From Brachionus plicatilis (taxonomy: Eukaryota; Rotifera; Eurotatoria; Ploima; Brachionidae): 64,000 nucleotides of DNA. How positions within the stretch are numbered: position 1 is the stretch's first letter; each line of letters starts with the position of its first letter. The notes beneath the pieces are model-generated. The model was not told the DNA's origin. It saw nothing but the letters and a program-made list of their open reading frames with translations, and did not search any database. This document shows positions 36,701-48,700 of this stretch, piece after piece. The stretch covers positions 1,990,767 through 2,054,766 of the forward strand of contig QEOQ01000640.1 of NCBI GenBank assembly GCA_010279815.1, in the 5' to 3' direction. The position numbers and the translations under genes are program-made.

Positions 36701-39700
36701 AATCAATGTTCTCGTTTCGGGGACCAAGAAGCACAAAGATAAAGCGGACTTTGATATTCGATTCAGCAAAGTCATCCAAATTTTGACTGTTCACCAAACG
36801 AACAAAGCCCATCACCGGTCGGTCCAGAAAGTCAACACATCCGACCAATACCTTGCACGCCTCTGCATCAAACGATATGCCCTTAATACTTTGTTCAGAC
36901 TTAAAAAAAAAATTTTAAATAATATTTTTCAACANNNNNGAAAATTTCATTTTACCTTTTTTATTAGCGAAAATAAAAATAAAATAAATTTTTTATTTAA
37001 AAGTCATTTTTTGATTAATTTTTTTAAAGAAAAGTTTAATTATTAGTGTTGTACGATACAACACTGGTTAAAGTTAGCTTTAATAAATTTCTGCGATTTC
37101 TGGGCAAATTGAAGTTTGAGATCAAGATCAAAAGATCAAAATATAAATTGTAATATTTTTTTTAATAATAGAGAAAAGACAAATTTTTTCCAAAAAAATT
37201 ACTTGACATGTCATATCAAGTTTATTTTCATTTTTAAAATTTTACAATGTCCTTTTTTATTGAACTTTAATAGATTCAAATATTTTTATTGATTTAAATG
37301 AAAACTTGCTTTTCAAGACGAAAAAATTTACTGTTTTAAAATTTAAAAATTAATTTAAATGGAAAAATAAAATAATTTCAGTTAGAGTGAATGGATATAA
37401 AAGTTGTAAATTTGAATTTGTGAATTAACTTAACTTGAATTATTTAAATTATTGATTGTTTTTGTTAAATAAATTAGAGATCAATCATTTTGATGTTAAT
37501 TTGATAATGAACCATTATTAGACATAACATGTCTAGTAATGTTTAGTATTTATTTCTTAAAAATTATTAAAACCATTAGATTAATTAAGTTTTAAAATTT
37601 TAAATGATCGTTTTTGATCCTAAAATTTGATCTGAAACTTCAATTTGCTGATTTCTTCTATTTTAACACCAAAATATTGTAAACGATTGATGACTAAAGA
37701 AGTAGAGAATTATTGGGATAAGGAATTTGGTCAACTGGAAATTTATTTCAAAGATTTTGGCATTAAGTATAAGGAAGATATTGAAGACCTATTCGATTTA
37801 TTAAATCAACCGAAAAACAAAAAATAAAGTGTCTTGATTATTTGAAAGATGAAAGACAATGCAAGTATACAAAATAAGTCATAGTTTAGAATTCAGTTAT
37901 CAAGAATATTTACACCACTTGATCAAAATACAGTACAAATTAAAACTAACTTGTACACATTTTGTTCTTCGACTCTTCCTTTCCTCAACTCTTCTTCAAC
38001 TGTTCCTTTCCTCGGCTATTCCTTTTTTCAACTCTTAGAAAAGGAAAGGAAAAGTTGAGTAAAGGAAGAGTTGAGTAAGAGAAAAAGTCGAGGAAAAGAA
38101 ATGTACAAGTAAGTTTTAAATTGAATATGTACAAATTACTGAATTTTGAATGAAAAATCAAGTTTGTGCCAGAATTATTAATACAAATTTATTATTATAA
38201 ACATACCAGCAACCAGCATAATAATTTTACTGCCCTGGTTGTACATTTTAATTATATTACGGTGTTTTACTCAATTTTACATCAATAAGTTGAATTTTTC
38301 GATTTATGGACTTGTCCTTATTATAAGAAAAACCAAACTGAGAATACTTTGTTTGTTATTTTGCATGATTGAATACAGCTATGATTTTACAAATCTGAAA
38401 AATTTAATTCCGTATCAAATAATTTTTAAAAAATGATGAAAAATAAGCTATGTTTAAAATTCTATTAAAATTAAGTGAAAATAAAAGATTTAATTCTATT
38501 AACTAGAAATGCATCAGATAATACAAAATTTTAAGAAACAATTTTATAATGTACAAGTTAACTATTTTTTTCCAATTAAATGAGAAAATTGGTTTTGATG
38601 TTTTAATGTAACACTAGATAAGCATTAGCGCGATGAAAGAATACTGAAATATTTTAAAATTTTAATTTTTTAAGAAAGTGTTTATTTGTCCAATTTTTGA
38701 ATCTCAGGAAGAAAATTCCCGAGCACTTTCTTTTAAAAAATTTGTCTATTTAAGTATTTCTAAAACCAAATTTAAAACCAGATTAAAACTTTTAACTAAC
38801 AAATAAAGCTGCAGTTAATGTTGAGTTAGAAAAAAGAAAAAACAGTTATTCAAGTGCTTACTTCACTACAAAAAAGAGAGACAAAACAAAAATTTTTAAT
38901 TTAATTTTTTGAATAAATATTCTTATTATCAAATCATTTTCATAATCAATACTGAAATAATCATGGGAATTTGCCATTTTTCCGGTAACTTATATAAATT
39001 TTGTCGAAAAATGTAAAACAAAAGAAGACAGAATAATTGATGTCACTATGGACAATGTGAAATTTTAGTACAAAAATTACAGTACAAAAAGTAAAAACTT
39101 TATAACTTTTTTTCTAATTGTGCAAAAATGGTTCTGCAAAAAGTACAATATTGTACAAATTTGTACAGAAGAATTCCAGGCTCTGCAAAAACTCTGCAAT
39201 TTAATGCAGAGTTTAATCAAGGATTTTTTGATGGTGTGCATTTTACAGAAAATTGCAGAGTTTTTGCAGAGCTTGGAATTCTTTTGTACAAATTTGTACA
39301 ATATTGTACTTTTTGCAGAACCATTTTTGCACAATCAGAAAAAAAATTATAAAGTTTTTACTTTTTGTACTGTAATTTTTGTACTAAAATTTCACATTGC
39401 CGTCACTATGATTTATTTTTTGATTATCTTTTTTATATATTGAAATATATCAATAATCACATTTTTTTAATCTTGCCGTAATTTTGGAGAGAAATTTTCG
39501 GAGAATTACCCAACATATTTTCTTGAAGTTTTGACCATATAAAATTAGATTTATTTCAACAATTAAAATTAAAAAAATAATATTGAAAATAATCAAAAAA
39601 AATATAGTTTAGTTTTTTGTGTTTGAAGATAAATAAAAGACAATTAATTCATTTTGATTTATATCAATATTCAATCGTTGAAAAACTCGATCTAGTGAAC

Positions 39701-42700
39701 CATAGTTCACATATTTTGCGAACGATTCTTATTCTATTCTATTCTTGTTCCATTCTTGTTGTAAACAACTGGCATACTAACACTTGTTAAAGTATTTTGT
39801 ATATTTTGTTGTATTGGGATATCTTGCAATGGCAAACGTTGAACGGTGTGACCCTGCTGTGTACCGACAACAATGGGAATATTATTATTCTGACTATATA
39901 TTGGTGGATCGTTTCGAACCATCATTATATCTAATGGGATTTGTGCTGATGATATACACTGGGGAATATTTGGTGTAAATATACAAAATACTTCAACAAG
40001 TGTTAGTACGCCAGTTGTTTACAACAAGAATGGTTCAGTTAGAAAGCCACTAGGAAGAAAGAAAGGTTCTACGAATAAATCGAAAAAATATTTTCTTTTT
40101 CATTTTTTTATTCTCTTTTTTGTCTTAAATTTTTAAATTTAAATGCCGGGTCAATAATTAAAATTAAACTTTTTTATTATATTTAATATTTTTTTTATCA
40201 TAACTCTAACGTCGCATCTATAAAATAAACTCAATAAATATTTTTTATATTTAATTTTTTTTTAAGTTTAAAACCCGGAGTCTCTAATAAAGACTTTTTT
40301 TGAAGCGCTGCTTTTCTATTTGAATTTCTATTATAAACGCTACGTTTTTAATATGTATCGACTATGTGACCCATAGGACTTTTAAAATAAAAAATTTAAC
40401 ATTGAGAGGTCTATGTTAGACCATGGACCAAATATCCTACTCATGGTATTAAAGCATGCGTCGCTAAACAAGGGGATACGGTAATTTTCAAAAAAAAACA
40501 TAGATAGCTTGAAAGCACAAAATTTTATTTTATTTTTAGACAAAAGATTAATTTATGAACAAATTTATAAGAAAAAAATATATTTTTGAAAAAAATTAGT
40601 TTTAATTTCTTGCTAAATTTTAACTTTTTTATTTCTTCTTAATTTTTGTTTTGATGAATTTAATTTGTTTTTTTCTTAAATTATTAAATTTTTTAGAAAG
40701 ATTAGAAAGAATATTTAATTTTTATTTGAGCTGGTCAAGTTAGTGTCCAAGTTTATTATTTTTGACCAAATTTAGATATAAATTTTCCTTAAATATTTAA
40801 TTTAAAACAATTATTTAATTCAATCTATTATTTTTGAATTAATTAGTTTGATTACATAAAGTTTTTATCATCCAAAATGATCAATTTAATTTAATTTACC
40901 AAATTTCTATAAAATTTCTAATTTTAAGATAAAATTTTATGATCAAAAAAATAAATTGCTGATCGAAATATCAAAATAATTCTTTTAGAACTGGCCAAAG
41001 GAAATTCCATATTTTTTTTTAAAAATAAAATCAATAGCCCAAATTTTAAAATTAACAAAACTAAATTTTAGTTATTGATTGACTTGAAAAAATTATATGA
41101 TACTTAGATTGGATAAAAACACCCAAAAACTCCGACTCAACTCAATCGATGGGCTCATTTAATAAAAATGTTTCTGAACAAAATTACCTTATTTAGCTTT
41201 GATTGACCAAGGGAGTTTTTAATCAAGGCCATGGTGGATCGGCGTCTATTCTTGTTTACGGTCGCTGGATTTATATTCAAATTGTTGTCCATGCTGTTTA
41301 TGGCATATTCGGCATTGCTTGCCACACCGCTCGACGGATTCGATGGCATGAAAAACTTGACCGAATTGTCTCTGTTGGCCATGTTTTTTTGGAACAAACC
41401 AGCTTTGAATTCTTTTTCCAAATTGTACTCGCTGATACTTAATTTTTTGTTTGTGGGCGAATTGGACGCAGTGGTCGAATTTCGGTGCTTGTTGATGTAA
41501 AAATCGCTGAACTGGATTGAGGAATTTTTTCGGCTGGCGCTCTCTGAGTGAATGTTGTTCTCGTTGGTAAATGTTGACTGGCGCCTATTGCCAATAGGGT
41601 AGGGCAAAAATTCGGATATTGTTGATTTTTTGCGCGCAAGACCCCCAGTTAGGCTGGAAGTGAACATGGAACTGTGTCTGTGATTGCTGAGCAAAACTTT
41701 TTTGACCAACTCGCGGTTCTCTTTGTTCAAATGACCACTGTCAGTGAAATCCTCGACTAGGTCGTCGACAATGCCAAAAATTGACTCGCGGTCGCATTTA
41801 AGCAGAACAGTTCCATACTGAAGACCAGTTTTTAGATACAATAAGCTTTGGTATAGAAGAGCGCCCACAAAAGGCCGATTCCATTTGTTTGTCTCACTGT
41901 CAATTGTTTGCTCGTACTTTATCCATCTGGAAACCTCGTGCCATTCATAAATTTGCTCATCGATCAAGTTCTTGTCCACTGATTTCAGTTCTTCCAATTC
42001 GACATAAATTTCATGGCTTGGGTTTGAACTTTCTGGTTCCTTGATTCAAAAAATATTTTTTTTTTGTTTAAATTTGAAATTAATTTTTTTACCAATTTGG
42101 CACGACTAGCTAAATTTCGGATTTTTTTCTGAATTTTTGATTTTTTGTTGAGCTTGTGTCCTGCCGGTCTTTGGCTCGGATCATTTTCACTCTGCTTTTC
42201 GGTCTTGTCATTTTCTAAAATTAAGCTAGTCGTCTCAAGAGGACAGTTGTTGTTCAAATCCTTGGATCTCTTGGCCGCTATTGAGTACTCGGAATCTTGT
42301 GCTGTTTCCTTGTCAGCAAGCTCATACTCTTCCTGTTCATCTACATTTTGGCTCATCAAACTTATAAATTTTTTTTTTAAAAATTAACTTTAAATTTTTT
42401 AAATACTTGAAAAAGTTCGGATCAAAATTGAACACTTTAGCGGCTATTTTTAAATTTTTTATTCAAAAAAAAGGAAAATGTTCGTGTCAAAGTGTCTTAA
42501 GGCTTATTACATTTATAACTTATATCGGCCAATATCTGTGGTCAGCTGATCCTAAAATTTTGTCTAAAAATTTGAAAAATTCTTTTATAAATAATTCATT
42601 TTTGAAATTCAGGATATTCTTAATTTCTTAATTTCATTTTAATCCAATTCTAGTCAAAATTTTTAAATAAAAAAAAACAATAATAAAAAACAATGATTTT

Positions 42701-45700
42701 TATTAAAATGAATTTTGGGAAAAGTTTATTTTTTTTCAAATTTCGACATTTCTGTAAAATTTTTTTGTTAATTTCGCATCACTACTATGAGATCCCAAAG
42801 TAGTAGGACTAATTGAGGAAGACTTAAATGAGAAATGCACTTAAATTTTTGACTTTTTAAAGTTAAAAATATCATAAATCCGGAATAAAGTATTTAAACG
42901 AAATTATCTAAGTGATTGTTTTTAAATATAAGTAATGTTATAAAATAATTCATTTTATTTTACAGCATTACCAAACAGTTTGTTTAATACCAATTTTTTT
43001 CATCGTTCTGCAAAAACTTTAAAGAAATCAAATTTTTAAATTTTTATTTTTAAAAAAAAAATATTCAAAATTTTACTTAATACTGGTCCTAATTTTATAA
43101 TTTTGTTTAATATTTTTAGATTCATGTATTTTCAAATAAAGGAAATTATGATAAAACCAAAGATTCAAACGCATTTCCAAATTCTTAATTCTATAATCTA
43201 AATAGTATCTTAATTAATTTATATAATAATTTAAAATCTGACAAAAAATATAAATACATACTTAGTAAAGCATTAAAGTACATAAAAGCTAATTGATTTT
43301 GTAAGAGACATTTTTTCAAAATAAAAAGCAAAAATTTTGGTTTTCAAAAAAAATTATGTGTTTTTGTGATATTAATGGAAAAAATAAATGTTTTGTTTTA
43401 TACATTAAAAAAGCCACATACCATTAAAATGACACTCTTTACAAGCAAAATAATGCTCAAACTTAAAAATGATAATGAATAAGTTTTTAAAAAAATTTAA
43501 ATTTTTTTAAATTTAAATTTTTCTATGATCCTAATTAAATACATTGACTGCAATTCGTAAAAATATGCAAACATCATGAAATCAAAATAATTCGAATTTA
43601 TCTTGAAGAAATTTATTAATTGTTTTCCATTACATCAGATTAAAAAAATTTCTTTAAAATTCAGATAATTATCTAATCTGTTTAAAAAAGTATAATCTAC
43701 TCGCAAATTATGTGAAAATAAATAAAAACAATCTAAATAGATTTGGGATAAGTTATTCGAACAACATTTTTTTATTTTGGCTCATGAAATAAAAATTTTA
43801 ATTAAAAATTGAGTATTTTTTAATTAATAGCTTTTAGATATTTTCCAATTAAAAATTGAATCTGATCCAATTTGGTCAATGCATTGGTGCAAAATATTAC
43901 TTAAAAATATTAATACCACTGCATAAATCGATTTTAATTCGATTATGTATTTTAAATTATTTTGGTCGGCAGACTCATGGATTAAAATCGGAAAAGAAGC
44001 ATTAAAATATAATTTAAAAGATACTTGAATAAAATAACTTAAAATTAGAAAAAATTACTCAATAAAATCCCAAAGTGGTTGCATTAGTTAATATTCAGTG
44101 AGTAATTAATCCTATTCCTTGGAGTGATTAAAAAAAAATTTGTCTAATTTTAATAGATGTCAAAAAAATAAAAGAGGCTTAAAAATAAAGCTAAGAATGG
44201 ACTAGATCTGAATGCTGTTATCTTAAAATTATTTTTTTTAAACAAAACTTGTTAATTCATCAGCAAAAAATAAATAATTGAGTTTTTATTTATTTCAATA
44301 ATCTGAGCTCAATAGAAGAGCTAATTCTGGAGGTACTTAAACAAAATTGTTCTCTCTTCAAATGTTGTTCCCTGCGCCATAGATTATTCTATTAAAATAA
44401 ATTTAATTATTTAAATTAGAAGGAAATAGGAAAATTTAATTTATTTCTTCTCTTAGTCAATTTATGACTGCTCTCGCCGACTTCTATCCGAAAATTGTTC
44501 CATGCAGCTAATGATTGTTTAATTTTGAAAATTTATTGAATAAGTGATTTTAATTGCTTGTACAATTAGAGCCAATATTTGTAAATAAACAAAGTAATCT
44601 AAGCTTTCCAAAGCTACTTTAATCTAAAACTTAGATCAAAGTGGTGCAATATCAAATGCATTTTAAAGTCTATACTCACTTTGCTTTAAAAACTTAATTT
44701 TACAGGTTTTGTAAAAAAAAATTTAATTTAATTTTTAGAATCAATTTTGACTTTATTTGAATTTTTTATCTTTAATATTAAATAAATGAAGTGTTAATCA
44801 GTCTTTTGCATTAAACTTGAAATAATAATTATAATAATTTAAAAAAAAAGCTTAATTAGAAAATTTTCGAAACTATTTGAGACATTTTTTGAACTCAAAC
44901 TATCTAAATCTAAAAAAAAAAAAGAAAATTTAATCCAGCAGTTCCTCCAAGGCCCCATTGAAAATCAATCAATGCTAATTTTAGTAGAAGAGAAAAAAGC
45001 TAATTTTAAAAACTGATTAAGATATCTTTATCCGAAAAAAACAAGTTCAGAACCCTTAAGAAATTATTTATTGATTTTTTTTCGAAAATAAACGCCTCAA
45101 AAGTTTTTCGATTTAAACTTAGGTTAAGACTTCCGGGACATAATCAACTGCAGAGATATATTTTAGCTTGGAACCACGACCTAAAATGGAGAGAAGGTGA
45201 AAGAAATTTTTTTTATTTAAAACTTTTTTATTGATTTTTTTAAAAAAGAAAAGTTGGGAAAAAATCGCTGCAAAAATTAAACAAATAAAATGAATCTGAT
45301 TGCAATTAAAAATTTGGTTTCAATTGCAATTTTATACTTTGCTCTTTTGAAACATTAAAATCGATCGATTATCATCTATGTAATTAGCATAGCGATCTAT
45401 CTCGATCTAGTACATTGAATAAATTGCGTCGAAAATCAATTACAGCTATCTTTATTTAAGTTTAATTTAATTTTAGAAAATACATGTCCATGATATGGTA
45501 GAACTAGTAGGAATTCAGCTATAATTGTATGTCATTAATGCCACAAAATTAGAGAATCTCGATTTTAATTAACTTTAATAGAATTGATGCTCAACACCCG
45601 AATCAAGCACCCAATACCGGATGTGTGTGCTCGGAAGCTATTTTCTACATAAAATCAATCCAAAGACATCAACCGGAAATTGGATTCTTTCATCGAGTGA

Positions 45701-48700
45701 TTGGCCATAGACTCAAAACTTAAACTTCTATTTTTAAATTAAGCTTAAATCAATAATTTTTATCCAGAGAGAAAAATAATTTTTTTTTTTTATTTCTTAT
45801 TAAAAATTAATTCCTGTTTTGTTTGATCAAAGGCCTAAGTTTGCTTAATAACCAAGCTTATTAAATTAAATTAAGATCCGAGCTGTTTGACAATAGTTAC
45901 CTGTGAGTCTCTATGCTGAAGTGTTTGAGAACCGACTTGGGCTTGGTTTTGACTGTGTGCGGCTTTTTTGGCGAACCGATGCTGAACTCGACCCGTTTTT
46001 CGCCCAGGCCGAGCTTGTTCCTCGGGCTTTTTAAAGCGAATTCGCCCTCATCTTTCGAACCTTCCATTTGACAATTGTCTAGAGCAGTCTCGCTTTCATC
46101 TTAAATTTATTTTTAAATTTATTAATTAAAAAAAAAAGTTATTTTAAAATTTTTTTATTTTTATGATTTTAAATTTTTTTTACCTATTTAAGAGAAGAGG
46201 CAAAATTTTTAAAAATTACAATTAAAAAGTTCAATTTTGAAATTGTTTTAAAAAGTTAGTTTCGAAAATAGTAGGCGTTACTCAATCGATTCATATAAAT
46301 TTATAAAAAGATTTAATATTTAATGATGTATTCAAATCTTTAAAAAGCTTTAAAAAATCCTCTTTTGCGTAAATTCTTGCAGGAATAATAAATAAAGGCT
46401 ATTCAACAGGCAAAATCCCTTAAAATAAAATTGGTAAATAAAAATTCTTAAATTAAAACCGTGTTTTTTTCTATTAAGAGGGGGCACTGATTTTTCAAAA
46501 TTTAAAATAAAATATCTAGTCATTAAATCTAGGCTTACAGTTTTGATGCAAGGCAAAAAAAATAATTAAGATTATAAAACGATTCGATCATTCAAAAAAT
46601 TCAAATTAAAAATTTAAGTTTGCAGAATTAAAGATATTTTGAATTTGGTCACAAAATTCAAAAAAAATTACAAATTTGAGTGAGAAAATTGAATTGTAAA
46701 AAGAATTAATTATATTTATTCTCAAAAAAATTAAATTAAAATACTTTATTCACATTCAAAAGTTAAATCGATTTTATCACTATAAATAAGCGATTTTTTT
46801 TATAATAATCAAAACTTAAATCCTAAAAATTTCTGCTAAATTACAGCCTTGAAAATATATTTTTATTTGAAAAATTTTTCTAATTTTAGTCCATGTCCGA
46901 TTTGCCAAAGATTTTTTCACTTTTTATTTATTTTTTTTTAACTTAATTAAAATTTAATCATCTTTAGAAAAAAAGGGTAAATCGACTAAATGTGATGAAT
47001 AAGGTTTTATTTAAAGAGTCAATGAATTTTGTTAAACAATCTTTTTTTGTTATTTTAAATTAATTTTGGCGAAAAATAGACTCTAGTTTGCTAAGTGAAC
47101 TATGTTTACCTTGCTAGAATTTTTTCAAAAATGACTCAACACATATCTGTAAATAACAAAAATCCAAATTTGAGTTTTTAAAAAAAATCATATTTCTAGT
47201 AATAAATAATTATATTAAAATATAACTTTAATGTTATTTAAATAGTCATTTGATCCCCGAATACTTATAGTTAATCATTTATATGAGCTTAAGTAATACG
47301 AGTCTTTAATTCGAGCTCTAAAGTAAACCCAAAAATGAATAATTCTAAAATCTGAGTATTGATCCCTTTTCACATCTGTCAATTTAGGATATTTTAATTT
47401 TTGAACTAGTTCAAGAAAAATCATGTCAGTGCCAAAGGTATAGAGGCTTCAAAAAAAAATGGAACTGATGGACTTTACATAGTTTGATATTCATTGAGAT
47501 AATTCATTGAATATGCTGCCAAATTGGCTTCTTTGGTCAAAAAAAAGTTTTTTTCAAAATAATTCAATTATTTTTAAATAATAATTGCATTATTTTGAAA
47601 AAAAAAATAATATAATAATAATTATATTAGATACCTCAAATAATTCAAGAGTGTTCTTTCTACTCTCTCTTTCCGCCAAATGACTCATTACCTAATAGAA
47701 CCAAATTTTGATAATTAAGAAGAATGAAGATGAAATTTATGGAATTTACAGTGAATTTTTGGAAAAAAAAACTTAATTAAATTATTCTTTAATAATTTGT
47801 TGCAGAATTTTTTAACTCTTGTAATTATACTTTTCTAATTTGTTTAATTAATTTATTAAATTAAAAATTTAGATTAAATAGTTAAAAAAAAATTTCCAAA
47901 AAAAATGCTCAATGTCCCAGATCAATGTTCAAATAATTTAAAAAATTCTAAAATATAGTGCAACATTTTTTGGCTCATCCTAACAGAATCCAGATGCCAG
48001 CTATTGATTAAGTTAAGATTTATAAAAGGCGTAATTCAGCAACTCATAAGTTGCATCATTAAAATCATGATTGATGAAATTCAGCAAGCTCAAATCGAGA
48101 TAGATAAACAAGAAACTTGTTTTCAAAGTAAATAATGTTATTGTTTTGTTTCGTTAGATGAGAGGCACATAGACGATACACAAAAACTAATTTCTTCTTC
48201 TCAAGTCTTTCCTCAAGGCAATCTGATAATTTATAAACACCAGGAGCACTGGCAAGACGGTGTCGCTTCACACAAACTCTTTCATTTATCTTTTAGAATA
48301 GCTTCTAAACTTATGTTCTAAGTCTTCTTTGAAAATTTTGTTCAATAAATTTTTGAACCAGCTTGATTTGTTCAAATCAGTGCATTTCCCACTTACTCAA
48401 TGCTCAAGAAATTAATTATTTTTAATCAATTGAGAATTTTTATAAATTCTGGGAAACCTTTTTGGCAAACAATGGTGATCATTTAAAAATCCTAATTAAC
48501 ACTGAACAATGTCATGATTTAACAAATTCAAATAATAAAAAGAAAAACAGGAAATCTTGTCTAGAACACTAATTATTTATTTATTTTTTTTTTTATTTTT
48601 TCAAAACATCTAATAACTTGACTAACCTTTGTCAGTGTTCTCGAATGACTTGGACACTTTGAGCAACGGGACCTGAGAAAGCCGACTTGAATCCTGAATG

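Noticed and set aside
41203..41500. Plus-strand open frames at 41.2-41.5 kb
   Set aside because: Antisense shadows of exon 42039-41188 of SLC4 copy 2.
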